Shown here: one piece after another, positions 21,624 through 33,264 of the stretch
How positions within the stretch are numbered: position 1 is the first letter of the stretch
Layout of the letters: each line of letters starts with the position of its first letter
Source: Doryteuthis pealeii
Lineage: Eukaryota > Mollusca > Cephalopoda > Myopsida > Loliginidae
Assembly: GCA_023376005.1 (NCBI GenBank)
Contig: CM042157.1
Span: forward strand, 64,226,026-64,290,025
Length of the DNA stretch: 64,000 nt
Reading direction: 5' to 3'
Translations under genes and position numbers: made by a program
Notes under the pieces: model-generated
Database searches by the model: none
Seen by the model: only the letters and a program-made list of their open reading frames with translations
Told to the model about the DNA's origin: nothing

Positions 21624-23122
21624 TCAATGACCAAGTTGTTTATAGGCCTTATCAATTTTTTTTTGCATATGAATGTTCAATCCTGTGGCTTTCAAGTGAT
21701 TTTGTAAACTGCATCTCTGTGAATATGCTGTTCCACATATGTTACAAGAAAATGGTTTTTCTCCAGTGTGTGTTCGTATATGACTTTTTAAAGTGGAATT
21801 CTCTGAAAATGATGTTCCACATATTTCACAAGGAAATGGTTTCTCTCCAGTGTGTGTTCGCATGTGACATTTTAAATCAAAACTCCGTGAAAATGCTGTT
21901 CCACACACGTTGCAAGAAAATGGCTTCTCTCCAGTGTGTATTTGCATGTGCTGTTTTAAATAGCTGCTTCTTGAAAATCGTGTTCCACAGACTTCACAAG
22001 AAAATGGTTTCTCTCCAGTGTGAGTTCGCAGGTGATTTTTTAAATGGGAACTCTGTGAAAATGCTGATTCACACATTATACAAGAGAATGGTTTTTCTCC
22101 AGTGTGTGTTTTCATGTGTGTTTTTAAAGAAGATTTCATTGAAAATGCTGATCCACAAACTTCACAAGAATATGGTTTTTCTCCAGTATGTGTCCGCATG
22201 TGTGCTTTTAAAGTAGATCTCATTGAAAATTTTGATCCACAAACTTCACAAGAATATGGTTTCTCTCCAGTGTGTGTGTACATGTGTCTTTGCAAATGAG
22301 AGCTAATACAAAAAGCTGACCCACAAACTTCGCAAGAATATTGTTTTTCTCCAGTATGTGTGTGCATGTGTGTTTTTAATTTATATCTTGTTGAAAATGC
22401 TGATCCACAAACTTCACAAGAATATGGTTTCTCTCCAGTGTGTGTGTACATGTGGCTTTTTAATTGAGAGCTATTAAAAAATGCTGATCCACACACTTCA
22501 CAAGAATATGGTTTCTCTCCAGTGTGTGTTGTCATGTGTGCTTTTAAAGTACCTTTTGCTGAAAACTTTGATCCACAAACTTCACAAGAATATGGTTTCT
22601 CTCCAGTGTGTGTGCGCATGTGTCTTTTTAATTTCGAGCTAACAAAAAATGCTGATCCACAAACTCACAAGAATATGTTTTTTCACCAGTATGTGTCAGC
22701 ATGTGTGTTTTTAAAGTAGATCTCATTGAAAATGCTGATCCACAAACTTCACAAGAATATGGTTGCTCTCCAGTGTGTGTGTACATGTGGCTTTTTAAAT
22801 GAAAGCTATCCAAAAAGCCTGATCCACAAACCTCACAAGAAAATGGTTTCTCTCCGGTGTGTGTTTGTACATGTCTTTTTAGAGTATCTGTTCGTGAGAA
22901 TGCTGATCCACAGATTTCACAAGAATATGGTTTCTCTCCAGTATGTGTCTTCATGTGTGTTTTTAAATTACATTTCAGTGAAAATGCTGATCCACAAACT
23001 TCACAAGAATAGGGTTTCTCTCCAGTATGTGTTTTCATGTGTGTTGTTAGATTATATCTATTTGAAAATTCTGATCCACAGATTTCACATGAATATGGTT
23101 TCTTTCCCATGTGTGTTTGCAT
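21624..23122 (-). CDS. C2H2 zinc-finger array exon, copy B (about 17 fingers, one frameshift)
   Basis: Paralogue of copy A, starting at the equivalent ATG (MQTHMGKKPYSC, 23122). Five complete fingers come first. A one-base deletion near 22664 then breaks the sixth just after its first Cys. Ten complete fingers follow in the other frame from about 22650. The last unit starts CNICGTAYSQRCSLQNHLKA and loses its final His, running into TGLNIHMQKK and a stop near 21624. Linkers are TGEKPYSC or TGEKPFSC throughout. The last six fingers align one-to-one with those of copy A (e.g. RSFDLKC against RRFDLKC) but differ at helix contact positions such as RSSYLKQ against RSANIKR. Nuclear DNA binding is inferred from the family. 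Confidence 0.8.
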
Positions 23123-23264
23123 ATTGCTTTTTAAAAACTATTCAGTAACAATGCTGACCCGCTAACTTTATTTATGTCTTGATCAAAATGTCTAAAAGCT
23201 CATCTAGACCCTTCACAAAAGTAGGGATTCACCATGCTGTGAGTTTGGCTGTGTACTTATTCCT
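23123..23264 (-). pseudogene. Degenerate 5' part of exon B with splice acceptor
   Basis: The acceptor TTTTTTTCTTCATTCACAG ends at 23263. Finger remnants then read THSMVNPYFCE, followed by stops, up to the ATG at 23122. It has the same layout as in copies A and C. The 5' exon or exons cannot be identified in the window. Confidence 0.6.
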
Positions 23265-23269
23265 GTGAA

Positions 23270-24956
23270 TGAAGAAAAAAACATTATTAAAGAAAACAGA
23301 AGAAAATTATAACTCAGTTTATCTCAATTAATTTTGATCTTTCATCCAACTGATTCCAGTGAATGAAACCAACTAATCAATAAATTTAATGTAGGTCTCA
23401 TAAAATGATTATTATTAGATTGGAATACTTTAATTGCATTCAGCATTAAATAACCCAACAAGGGTTGACATCGACAATCAAAACAAGAAACATAATGTAG
23501 GTAGGATCAAATGATTATCATTAAATATCAACCAACCAACCAAAACTAAATAAAAACTCTAAATTCAAACCCCTTACCAGTTCATAAAGGGTAAAGGATA
23601 TGCAACTCTCTATCCTTGTCGAGGATAAAGAAAACTCTTAATTCAAAAACCTTATCAGTGAGACTGTTTCTTTGGCAGAGTTGCAAAATAAGTCCCTAAG
23701 TATATACAACTCTCTATCCTTGCTAGATTAGTTAATAGATTTGTTAGTAAATAGTAAAGTATATGAAACTTGGTAAAGGCCACTTCTCTAAGAAAACTTT
23801 TAATTCAAACCCCTTACCAGTGAGACAGGATAACTTTCTTTCATAAAGTTTGTAAATCAGGAGCTGGTGTCTCTAAAGTAATTCAATATTGTGCCCAATG
23901 TCCTTTGGGCAACTCCTGTGGTGACACAATGTAAAGTTGTATAGAACTTTAAACTTTCTTTCAATGTTGTGAAAATGTCTTTTCAAATATAAAAATTGTT
24001 GTACTTCCCAAAAATTGATATCTGTAAATAGAGAAGAAATATTATTAAAGAAAACAATAAAGCAGTGCATTATTTGCAATAATAAAATTATAATGTCTCA
24101 ATGAACTGTAAAACATCAGGAAATTCATAGATTTATAGCTTTCTTGTCCTCAGTCGATTTTTGCTTTGAGGTACAAGTGAACTTCATATGCTTATATTTG
24201 CAAATATTCAGTCTTGTGCATAACTATATGTGTCTCATAATAGTCGGTACATTTTGTGTACGAAATTTATATAAAAAGTTGGTTTTTTTTGTATGAATGA
24301 ATGAATTTTACATTTTGGAAAGACAATTCAATAAGGAAACATATGTAAAAAAAAAAAAAATTGATACTGATATAGTTTTGGTAGTAGGACATTTAAAACT
24401 TAAGTCTCGTAAATAAGAAAAAAAAATTTTTTTCTAAATTGTTAGCTTGTTTTTAAGGAATTTATATTAGAAGTTTGAGTTGTCTGGATTTTTAAAAATT
24501 CATGATATGTAAAATAAATACTCCCTTTCATTGTATAGCAAAATTGTATTTATTTAATTAAAGAAAATATTGTATTAAAAATGAGTATACAATTATTGGT
24601 CTTTATATACAAAAATATTGAAAATGTGTGAATTAAAAATTGTTTCTTGTTTCGATAGCCGCTGTTGTGAATAAGTTCAAGTAAATTCAAATCCGTGGAA
24701 CTATACAACTAACAAAACAAAAGCACAATGGCCAAATTACTGTTTTGTAAATTAATATTTCATTCTCCTATCTTAGATATATATCTATACTTTATTAGAA
24801 ATGTATCGAAGAAAAAGTCTTGCTTTTTATAATATTTGTTAAATATGAAGGCCTATAGTTACTTGTGGGTTAGTTGACTCATAGTGTTAGTAAAAATGAG
24901 AACACAAAACGTATTTTAATGGAGGTACAGTAAACCGTGTTTACTTCAAGGAACAA
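23270..24956. other. Putative intron and intergenic sequence, no gene
   Basis: The first 200 bases (GAAAATTATAACTCAGTTTATC, GATTCCAGTGAATGAAACCA) match 8160-8340 and 36065-36250, so intronic sequence upstream of the acceptor was duplicated along with the exon. 23560-23850 has a repeated motif (AACTCTCTATCCTTG, CAAACCCCTTACCAG), twice to three times. The rest is AT-rich without recognisable features. Confidence 0.5.
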
Positions 24957-24958
24957 TA

Positions 24959-25728
24959 GGTATCACCAAAATGCGTCACATGATCAGTTTAGGCCAGATT
25001 GAAGGAAGAAATGTAAATATTTTTTAACATTTTTTTAAAAATCTCGCAAAAAAGAAATAACCAACATAAAGAATTGTTACAAACAGTTAATTCAAAGATC
25101 AAATTATCCAATTGGGGAAAAATTACTCACCATTATCTTGAAAAAATAAGTAAAAGAGTCTGTTTTGTTGCACAACAGGTTCAATTTCTTTACTGATATT
25201 TTTAAGCAGAATTCTGTATTCATGGTTCTTTTACATAGAAACTTATAAAAATCTTCTATCATTATTCAGATTTATCTTTATAGAAAAAAAAGTAAAAAAA
25301 GGTTTTTGTCTGTTCAGTTTTTCATATTTCATAAAATAAAATAGGGGGTGGGCTAGACCTCGTAAAAAAAAAAAAAATTCCCCTGATATATCTTAGGAAA
25401 AACTATTTCAGACATATTTTCATCAAAAGTTAAGTAATTACGGAAATTTTTTGTGAAAATCAGACCATTAATTGATTTTTCATAGAATTCTTAAAAAACC
25501 CTCTCGTCATAACTTGTTTTTGGCTACGTTAAATTTCAATTGATTTCGATCATAATTTTCATTATTTCTGTAAGCTGAAAATCTAAAAAAAAAAATCATC
25601 AGGAGTTTTTTTTTAATGTTTCTTCTTTCGAATGGACAAAAATTTTCAAGATAATTTTAATCTTTATGCAAATTTCATTGTGTTAAATATAGGATGGGGT
25701 AAATTTCAGAGACAAAATTGGTGGTACC
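24959..25728 (+). mobile_element. Short M1 element, complete (770 bp)
   Basis: Starts GGTATCACCAAAATGCGTCA and ends AAAATTGGTGGTACC, flanked by TA (24957-24958, 25729-25730). The left part contains CACATGATCAGTTTAGGCCA. No coding capacity. Confidence 0.85.
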
Positions 25729-26103
25729 TAATTTTCAGTCACTATTTTACGAGTGCTGCTCTTGGAAAAAAAAAAAAGATTTCAGCTAAAATATTTACTT
25801 TTTCTAAAAATTATATCATTTTAATCGATTAAACACTGCTGAACATGATTATAAAGAAAATTATAAAGTTAAATGTTCTAAATTTTACGTTGTGTAATGC
25901 TGAATTTATTTTTGAAATATTTAACTCTACAACAAATATTTCATTATCTTTAAAGTAGTCTGACGCTGACAAATTCTTGTCTTGTTCATGTTCAGTGTCA
26001 CGTAAAATAAATCCAAATATGCTACATGAAAGGGAAATTTCATCGGATGAAATCAACAAGTACCCACCTAATCAGGAACATTTTTACCGCTTAATGAATA
26101 TTA

Positions 26104-26668
26104 GGTACCTCCAAAATAGGTCATGTGATCAGTTTAGGCCATATTGTAGGAAGAAACGTAAATATTTTTGAACTTTTTATTTAAAAATCTTGCAAAAAAG
26201 AAATAACGAACATAAAGAGTTGTTACAAAGAAAAACTGTCAATTCAAAGATCAAATTATCCGACTGGGGAAAATTACTCATTATTATCGTGAAAAATAAG
26301 TAAAACAGTCCGTTTATTTACAAAGCACGGCCAGTTTCTTTATTGATATTTTTTAGCAGAATTCTGTATTCATGGGTCTTTTACTAAAAAGTCTTATAAA
26401 AATCATCTGATATAATTATTCAGACTATTATCTTTATAGAAAAAAAGTAAAAATCTTTTTTGTCGGTACATTTTCTTATATTTTATAAAATAAAATAGTG
26501 TGGGGGGGGACGTCGTAAAAAAACATTTCCCCTAATATATTTTAGGTAAAAACTATTTCAGGCATATTTACATCAAAAGGTAAATAATTATGGAAATTTT
26601 CGTAAAAATCGGACCATTTGATCTTTCTTTAAATTAACTGTTTTTCTTTAAAACAACTCTTTATTTTC
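26104..26668 (+). mobile_element. M1 element rearranged into a fold-back
   Basis: Starts after TA with GGTACCTCCAAAATAGG and follows M1 up to AAAATCGGACCATT (26617). Instead of continuing, it is joined to the inverted left part (GATCTTTCTTTAAATTAACT, 26620-26668), which mirrors about 26205-26260. The right end is missing. Confidence 0.7.
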
Positions 26669-26689
26669 GTTTATGTAATTTTTACACGG

Positions 26690-27074
26690 ACAACTTTCCA
26701 CAATAATAATTTGAAAAATCTACATAAAGAGATGAATTGTTTTTTTATTTTAAATAAATCTTACACATAAGTAAAATTTGCAGAAAAATTAAAACAAAAA
26801 ATTTGAAGGCGGAAGCAATCGGTAAAAGTAAAGTTAAATAAACTTTTTACGAAAAAATACGCCATTTTTACATGCAAAGAAATAAATTAAGAAAACATTA
26901 TACTTACTTTCTTTTTTTACCTTTGAGCAATGCAATATTAGAGAAAAGTAAGAAACTATAATATTTTAAATAAACTATTATTTTCTGTTTGAATTAATTT
27001 CAAAAATAGCCGTCATTTGCAAACGATCTTAATTCTTAATTTCTTCGAATTATCTCCCTTGACTTTTATCTATT

Positions 27075-27106
<32 letters not shown>

Positions 27107-27362
27107 GAGACTGGTCAGTGGGTGGCAGAAACATATTTACACAAGGTTCAGAATTTCGCTTAACACCGACAACAAAATTGCCTACTGTTTGATTGTTTAA
27201 CGTAATAGTAACGTTGCAAATTGATCCACCCCTAAAAATTACACAGACTACTTTCCACAATAAAAAATCTACATAAAAGGATGAATTGTTTTTTTAATAA
27301 ATCTTACACGTAAGTAAAATTTGCAGAAAAATGAAAACAAAAAAATTGAAGGCGGTAAACTT
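26690..27362. repeat. Repeat F, two joined partial copies around a GA/CAGA microsatellite
   Basis: 26690-27005 follows F (GGACAACTTTCCACAATAAT to GCCGTCATTTGCAAACGATC). The F end then appears inverted (TCGAATTATCTCCCTTGACT). After the microsatellite (27075-27110) F starts again (GGTCAGTGGGTGGCAGAAAC) until a nested M1 interrupts it at 27363. Confidence 0.65.
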
Positions 27363-27364
27363 TA

Positions 27365-30300
27365 GTTACCACCAATTTTCCCTGTGAAATTTACCTCCCC
27401 TATATTTAAAACAACGAAACTTGCATAAAAGTTAATATTATCTTGAAAAATTTTTTCCATTCGAAAGAAGAAACATTAAACAAACTCCTGATGATTTTTC
27501 AAATTTTTTTCAGCTCTCGGAAATAATGAAAATTATGATTGAAAAACAATGTTTTCATTCTTGCACCGTTAAATCTATTGAAATTTAACATAGCTAAAAA
27601 CAAGTTACGATAAGGATTTAAAAAAAATTCTATGAAAAATCAATTAATAGTCCGATTTTCACGAAAATTTCCATAACTATTTACTTTTGGATGTAAATAT
27701 GTCTGAAATAGTTTTTTCCTAAAATATATTAGGGGAAATATTTTTTTCGAGGTCTACCCCCCCATTTTATTTTATGAGATATAAAAAAATGAACTGTCAA
27801 AGAACGTTCTTACTTTTTTTCTATAAGGATAAGGGTCAGAATAACTATATAAAACAATTGTATAATATTCAACTCAGTAGTTTTTGTAGGAAAAATTCAT
27901 GAATTCTGAAATAAAAAGTTCAAAAAAATGTCATAATATTATTATTTAAAAAACTTTTTTTTTGCTTTTTTAATTTATATGTACTATATTCTATTAAATT
28001 GTCAAGAAATTTTTTTTAAGAAATTAATTTTTAAGAGATTTTAAATCTTTTGTGTGCTTAAATAATTTTTTTTTTAATGTTTAAAATTTTTTTTGTGTGT
28101 GTACAAATCGAATTTTTCACTGATATTTAAATATAACACTGAATTTTAGAGTTCAGGGGAACTAAAAGATTTTCCGATCTACGATGTATTAATATTTTTA
28201 AGAGTATTAAAGAGGTTTTTTGTTTTTTTTTTTATTGTTGAATGTAGGTACCACCAATTTGACCCTGTGCAATTTACCCCCCCCTACATTTAACACAATG
28301 AAACTTGCAGAAAAATTAATATTTTCTTGAAAATTTTTTTACATTCGAAAGAAAAAACATTAAGTAAACTCCTGATGATTTTTTAAATTTTTTATCAGCA
28401 TAGGAAAATAATGAAAATTATGATTGAAAAACAATGTTTTCATTTTTGCACTGTTAAATCAATTGAAATTTAACGTAGCTAAAAACAAGTTACGATAAGA
28501 GGATTTTTTAAAAATTCTATGAAAAATCAATTAATGGTCCGATTTTCACGAAAATTTCCATAAATGTTTACCATTGGATGTAAATACATCTGAAATAGTT
28601 TTTTTCTAAAATATATTAGGGGAAATATTTTTTTACGATGTCTATCACCCCCCCTATTTTATTTTATGAGATAAAAAAAAATGATGTGGAAAAAAAATTT
28701 GGTACTTTTTTTCTATAAAGATAAGAGTCTGAATAACTATATCAATGAAATTGTATAACGTACCGAATTATAGTTTTTTTAGGAAAAAATAATGAAATTG
28801 GAAATAAAAAGTGCAAAAAAAAAATGTCATAATATTAATATTTGAAAACTTTTTTTTTCTTATGTAATTGGTATGTACTATATTCTATTAAATTTGACAA
28901 TTTAAAAAAAAAAATTTTTAAGAAATTAATTTTTGCGAGATTTTCAATCTTTTGTGTGATTAAATATTTTTATTTTCTGCGTGAAATAAATTAAATTTTT
29001 TTTTTTTCCTGTGGAAAAAAATCAAAATTTTCACGGATATTTAAAAACATGAATTTTAGAATTCAGGTGAACTAAAAGTTGGTCCGATCCGTGCTCGATT
29101 AATATTTTTAAAAGAATTTGTAATTTTTATTGTTGAATAGTAATGTGTGATTCTTAGAATGTACGGAAGAACAAAACTGACATATGACGAGACGCTTCTC
29201 GGTAACTAAAGTTTGTTTTTCTGAGCGTAAAAAAATATTTTATTTAACTTTTACGACCAATTAGAATAAAAATAATATATTGAATGATTGTTTCATCAGT
29301 TTTTCTCTTAGAAAAAATATTCAAATTTTCATTTTATTTTCGATTTTAAGAATTAATACTAAAACCGAAGACATTTTTTAACGTCAATTTCACTGCGAAA
29401 TTTTAAGATTAAAGTTTTTCAAGTTTTTATTCATAGTAAATTGTAATATTAAAGTTTTTAAAGATTTTATTCATTTTAAATTGTAATATTAAAGTTTTTA
29501 AAGATTTTATTCATTTTAATAGAAAAGATTTGGCTAAAAAAGTTTGTCCGTTACACCCATCCGTACTTAGATGCATAACTGTAAGAGGGTAATAATATGT
29601 ATTTCTTTCTCTCTAAATCACGGCCTGAAAATTACCCTTTCGCACGTAATATGGATAGGTTTGTTTATTTTTTAAGATAACGATGTAATTTTTCCCAATC
29701 GGATAATTTGATCTTTGAATTAACTATTTGTCTTTGTAACAACCCTGTACGATCTTTTTTTAACGAGATTTTTGATAAACAAAGTTCGGAAATATCTATT
29801 TCCGTTTTATTCAAGATGACCTAAACGGTCTGGTGGTACCTATTGAATAGTAATGTGTGATTCTTAGAATATACGGAAGAGCAAAATTGACATATTTGTT
29901 TTTCTACAAATAGACAAGACGCGTTTCAGTCTACTAAATATTGTTTGTTTGTTTTTAAGTGTAAACAATTTATTTTCAACTAATTCGACCTATTTGAAAA
30001 AAAAAGGTAAATAAATCTTTATTATTTTATCAGTTGAAAAACTGATAAAATAATTATTTAGAAAAAACTATTCATTTCATTTCATTTTCGATTTTAAAAT
30101 TACCCAAACTGCCGGCATAATTGGAAAAAAGTTACTTTCATTGGGAAATTTTAATAATAAATTTTAATAGTAAATTTTACTAGTAATTAAAATTTTCATA
30201 CATTTAATTTCTTTTTCGATTTAGAATTTGAACGGGCGCAAATTCAACTGGCATAATCTTTTTTAAAGTCAATTTCACTGTGAAATTTTAATATTAAAGT

Positions 30301-30841
30301 TATTTTTAGGTGTAACCATTTTCGGGTCATGTGATCAGTTTAAGCTATATTGAATAAATGAAAGTAAACTACTTATTGTCTTTGCTTCACTTACACTATA
30401 ATTTCAACTAAAAAATATATTCCGGAGGTATTCTGAAACTACCAAAAAAAAAAAAAAAAAGAATCTTTTAAAAATCATTGAAAACCAATAATCGGTTATT
30501 GAATATGCACAAGAAAACAAATATGTCGAATACAGCCACCCATACATTTAAATGTATAATTGTCAAAGAGAGATAATATGTAATTTTACAGTCTGGATTT
30601 CTACATGAAAATTACTCTGTTACATGTAAAAACGGATAGGTTTATTTATTTTTTAAGATAACGGTGTAATTTTCCCAATCAGATAATTTGATCTTTGAAT
30701 TAACTATTTTTCTTTGTAACAACTCTGTATGGTCGTTACTTTCTTTTTGCGAGATTTTTTAAAAAACAAAGTTAAAAAATATTTACTTTCCTTTATTTAA
30801 AATAGCTTAAACTAATCACGTGACCCGAAAATGGTTATACC
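27365..30841 (-). mobile_element. M1-related element split by another M1 (outer copy)
   Basis: The outer element begins GTTACCACCAATTTTCCCTG at 27365 and ends AAAATGGTTATACC at 30841, with TA on both sides (27363-27364, 30842-30843). Without the insert it would be about 1.88 kb. The interruption at 28247-29840 lies in the word TTTATTGTTGAAT...TTGAATAGTAATG, which is intact as TTTTTATTGTTGAATAGTAA in the inserted copy. It sits inside repeat F. Confidence 0.75.
28247..29840 (-). mobile_element. Long M1 element inserted in its relative (inner copy, 1594 bp)
   Basis: Starts GGTACCACCAATTTGACCCT and ends GGTCTGGTGGTACC, with TA at 28245-28246 and 29841-29842. It is the reverse-orientation counterpart of 12442-14009 and very similar along its whole length. 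It has no transposase frame, so it was probably moved in trans. Confidence 0.85.
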
Positions 30842-30843
30842 TA

Positions 30844-31326
30844 GTAAACTTCCACCCTTGAGTAAAAGTTAAATAAACTTTTAAAGAAAAAATACGTTAT
30901 TTTTACATGTAAAGAAATAGATTAAGAAAAAATCATACTTAGGTTTTTTTTTTCACCTTTGAGCAATGCGATATTAGAGAAAAGTAAAAAAATATAATAT
31001 TTTAGATAAACTAATATTTTCTGTTGTTGAATTAAATTTCAAAAACAGCCGTCATTTGCAAACGATGCTAAACGTTAAATAAATAAAGTCAAGGGAGATA
31101 ATTTGAAGAAATCAAAAATAAAGATTAGTAATAGTAGTAGTAATATTAATAATTTATTTTTGGATAATTCAAAGAAATTAAGTTTGAGTTTTGTTTAACG
31201 GCATATCAACCTCTGTGGGTCATTTAATGCCAAAAAGGTTATTTTGGATTTCAGTCTTTAAAGTAGTGGTGCTATGGAGATATTCGGTTATGTTTTGTTA
31301 TATCTTGTTGAAAAGGTTGGTTTTTT
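30844..31326. repeat. Remainder of repeat F and a LINE 3'-tail scrap
   Basis: Repeat F resumes (ACTTCCACCCTTGAGTAAAA) and ends with AAGTCAAGGGAGATAATTTG near 31100. An AGT-type microsatellite follows at about 31128-31150. Then AACGGCATATCAACCTCTGT at about 31197 marks the 3' end of the minus-strand LINE below. Confidence 0.6.
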
Positions 31327-32290
31327 TTATAGAAAATTTAAAATATTTTCAGGGTTTGTATTCTTAAAGATGTCCGTCAGGTTTCTTGCTTGATAGTAAT
31401 TAATGTGGATATGTTTAAGGCTGTTACAATTTAGAAGGATATGTTTTGTTGTAAGTTGTACTTTGCATGTTGGGCACACTGGGGCATCCTCCCCTTTTAA
31501 CAGGTACGAATGGGTAATATGGGTGTGCCCAATACGCAATCTGGCGAGTATTACGTCTTCTTTTCTAATACTTCTGTGGCCTGTCGGCTACTCTCCAATA
31601 ACTTCTTGTATTTCGTGGAGTTTGTTTTGGGTCAGATTGTCCCATGATTTCTGCCATTTGTCTAATATAAATTTGTTTATGGTTGGTTTCAGATTTGTAT
31701 ATGTGATTTTAGATTTGCTCATATTTGTTTGAAGTGCTTTTTTGCGGCTTTGTCTGCTTTTTCATTTCCTTGGATATCAATATGACTTGGTATCCAGGTG
31801 AAAATAATGTTATTATTTTTAGAAAGGGTGTTTAGTTTGTTTAGGACCTTCGTGATCAGAGGAGATGATGTGTCCCTGTTCTGTAGTACTAGCAGGACTG
31901 ATTTAGAGTCTGTGCATATAATAAATTTGGAAGCTTTGTGATTTGCTATGATCTTCATAGCTAGATCAATGGCTGTAATTTCTGCACTGTAGATTGAGGT
32001 TTCATTTGGTAGGCGTTTTAAGGATTTTTTTTTTGTTGAGAAATAGCAGCACAACCAACGTTTATTTCTTGTTTGGATCTATCTGTATAGATATGATAAT
32101 GATCTGGGAACTTATTTTGTATTTTAATGAATTTCTCTTGGTAAGTGATAGGGTGTGTTTTTGTTTTAGGTAATTTAGTCAGTTCTAAGTTTATAGTTGG
32201 TTGCTTTATGGTCCATAGTGCTTTTTGGTGAGTATGGTATGGTGTACTATATTGGTGTTGATATGGATTTCATTGAGGAGAAATTAAGTG
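31327..32290 (-). pseudogene. LINE 3' fragment: RNase H domain and C-terminus (dead)
   Basis: Minus strand from about 32290: IKQPTINLELTKLP leads into HIYTDRSKQEINVGCAA, the start of a ribonuclease H domain. SIYSAEITAIDLAMKI, FIICTDSKSVLLVL and FTWIPSHIDIQGNEKAD then supply the catalytic D, E, D and D in the usual order. The residue after the first D is R where G is usual. The C-terminal part has WQKSWDNLTQNKLHEIQE and RIGHTHITHSYLL, with a C-x2-C...H...C motif (CPTCKVQLTTKHILLNC). Lesions are a frame slip in an A-run near 32030, one between RNase H and tail near 31725, and a stop in VIGE*PTGH. It is a 5'-truncated I- or Jockey-like non-LTR element; the clade is tentative. Confidence 0.8.
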
Positions 32291-32384
32291 GAAAGATCTG
32301 TAATAGTAGTAGTAGTAGTAGTAGTAGTAATATAATTTATTTTTGGATTATTTAATATCAGTGATGCATAGGTTATTTAATGGT

Positions 32385-33026
32385 TTGGTTTATTAATTTT
32401 AACGGCATATCAACCCGTCCAGGGTTATATCATGCCTAGCGGTTGGGTTGTTATACATATTGTGTATTCATATATATACATTTAGTAATTGGTTTTAACA
32501 ATGTGTTAGCATTATTGGGAATCATACTGTATGCCATTGATTTGTTTCATGTCTATATTCTATGGTATAATTTTATTTCCCTCAAAAAAGAGAAAATATC
32601 CTCTATGTTAACATTTTCAAATAGGTCCTTCATATTGTTTGCTTTAAAATAATGTTTTCTGATGTGAGCAAAAAATCTGCATTCCATCAATAAGTGTTTG
32701 ACTGTCAGGGGCGTTTGACATGTTTCACATTGTGGTTGTTGTTCTTGTTTGAGTATATAAGAGTGTGTTAGTTTTGTATGACCAATGCATAATCGGGACA
32801 TAATGACTTGTTCCTTTCTAGACTTCCTTAAAGTTGGTCTGCAGCCTCCCAAAGTCGGTTTGATTAGGAAGAGTTTATTGTGGATACAGTTATTCCAGTG
32901 TTGCTGCCATTTTGTATGAAGGAATCTATTAATTTTAGGTTTCAAATCAGTATATGGTATCTGGAACTTGTCAGGGATTAAGGCCAAAAGTTGATTCATA
33001 TGTAAATATAATTTAGGGAGAGGCAA
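32385..33026 (-). pseudogene. Second, related LINE C-terminal fragment
   Basis: Minus strand 33026-32553 reads MPLPKLYLHMNQLLALIPDK, then KINRFLHTKWQQHWNNC, SRLCIGHTKLTHSYILK and CETCQTPLTVKHLLMEC, ending IKLYHRI. This is the same C-terminal domain as in the neighbouring fragment, but diverged enough to be a separate insertion of a related element. The RNase H part is absent, so it is 5'-truncated. The 3' end at about 32385-32440 carries the tail words GGCATATCAACCCGTCCAGG. The apparent Met start lies in a repeat upstream of the LINE part and is not meaningful. Confidence 0.75.
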
Positions 33027-33061
33027 AAAGTGAGAAAACTTAACGTTTTTATAATGTTGAG

Positions 33062-33259
33062 TGTTGTGATGTTAGTTCAACAGTAAAAAAAAGAAGTCAA
33101 GTCGAGGTAGGGTAAAATGAGACAAGTGTATTTACAATAAGGTACAAGAACGGCTAGCTTGCCGCTAAACGGTAACAGTACAACCTTTTCACTCGGTGTC
33201 TCACTATTTATAGTGAGAACCGGTGTATATTCTCCACTGTAGGAACGGCCGGTACAACA
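33062..33259 (-). mobile_element. 198-bp solo LTR or similar TG...CA element
   Basis: Starts TGTTGTGATG and ends CGGTACAACA. A 5-bp direct repeat TTGAG flanks it (33057-33061, 33260-33264). The paralogous block at about 17990-18010 reads straight through (ACGTTGAGTTATCCCCC), showing the empty site; 38540-38560 does likewise. The minus strand has a TATA-like CACTATAAATAG, so I take the minus strand as the transcription sense. There is no coding sequence. Confidence 0.85.
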
Positions 33260-33264
33260 TTGAG

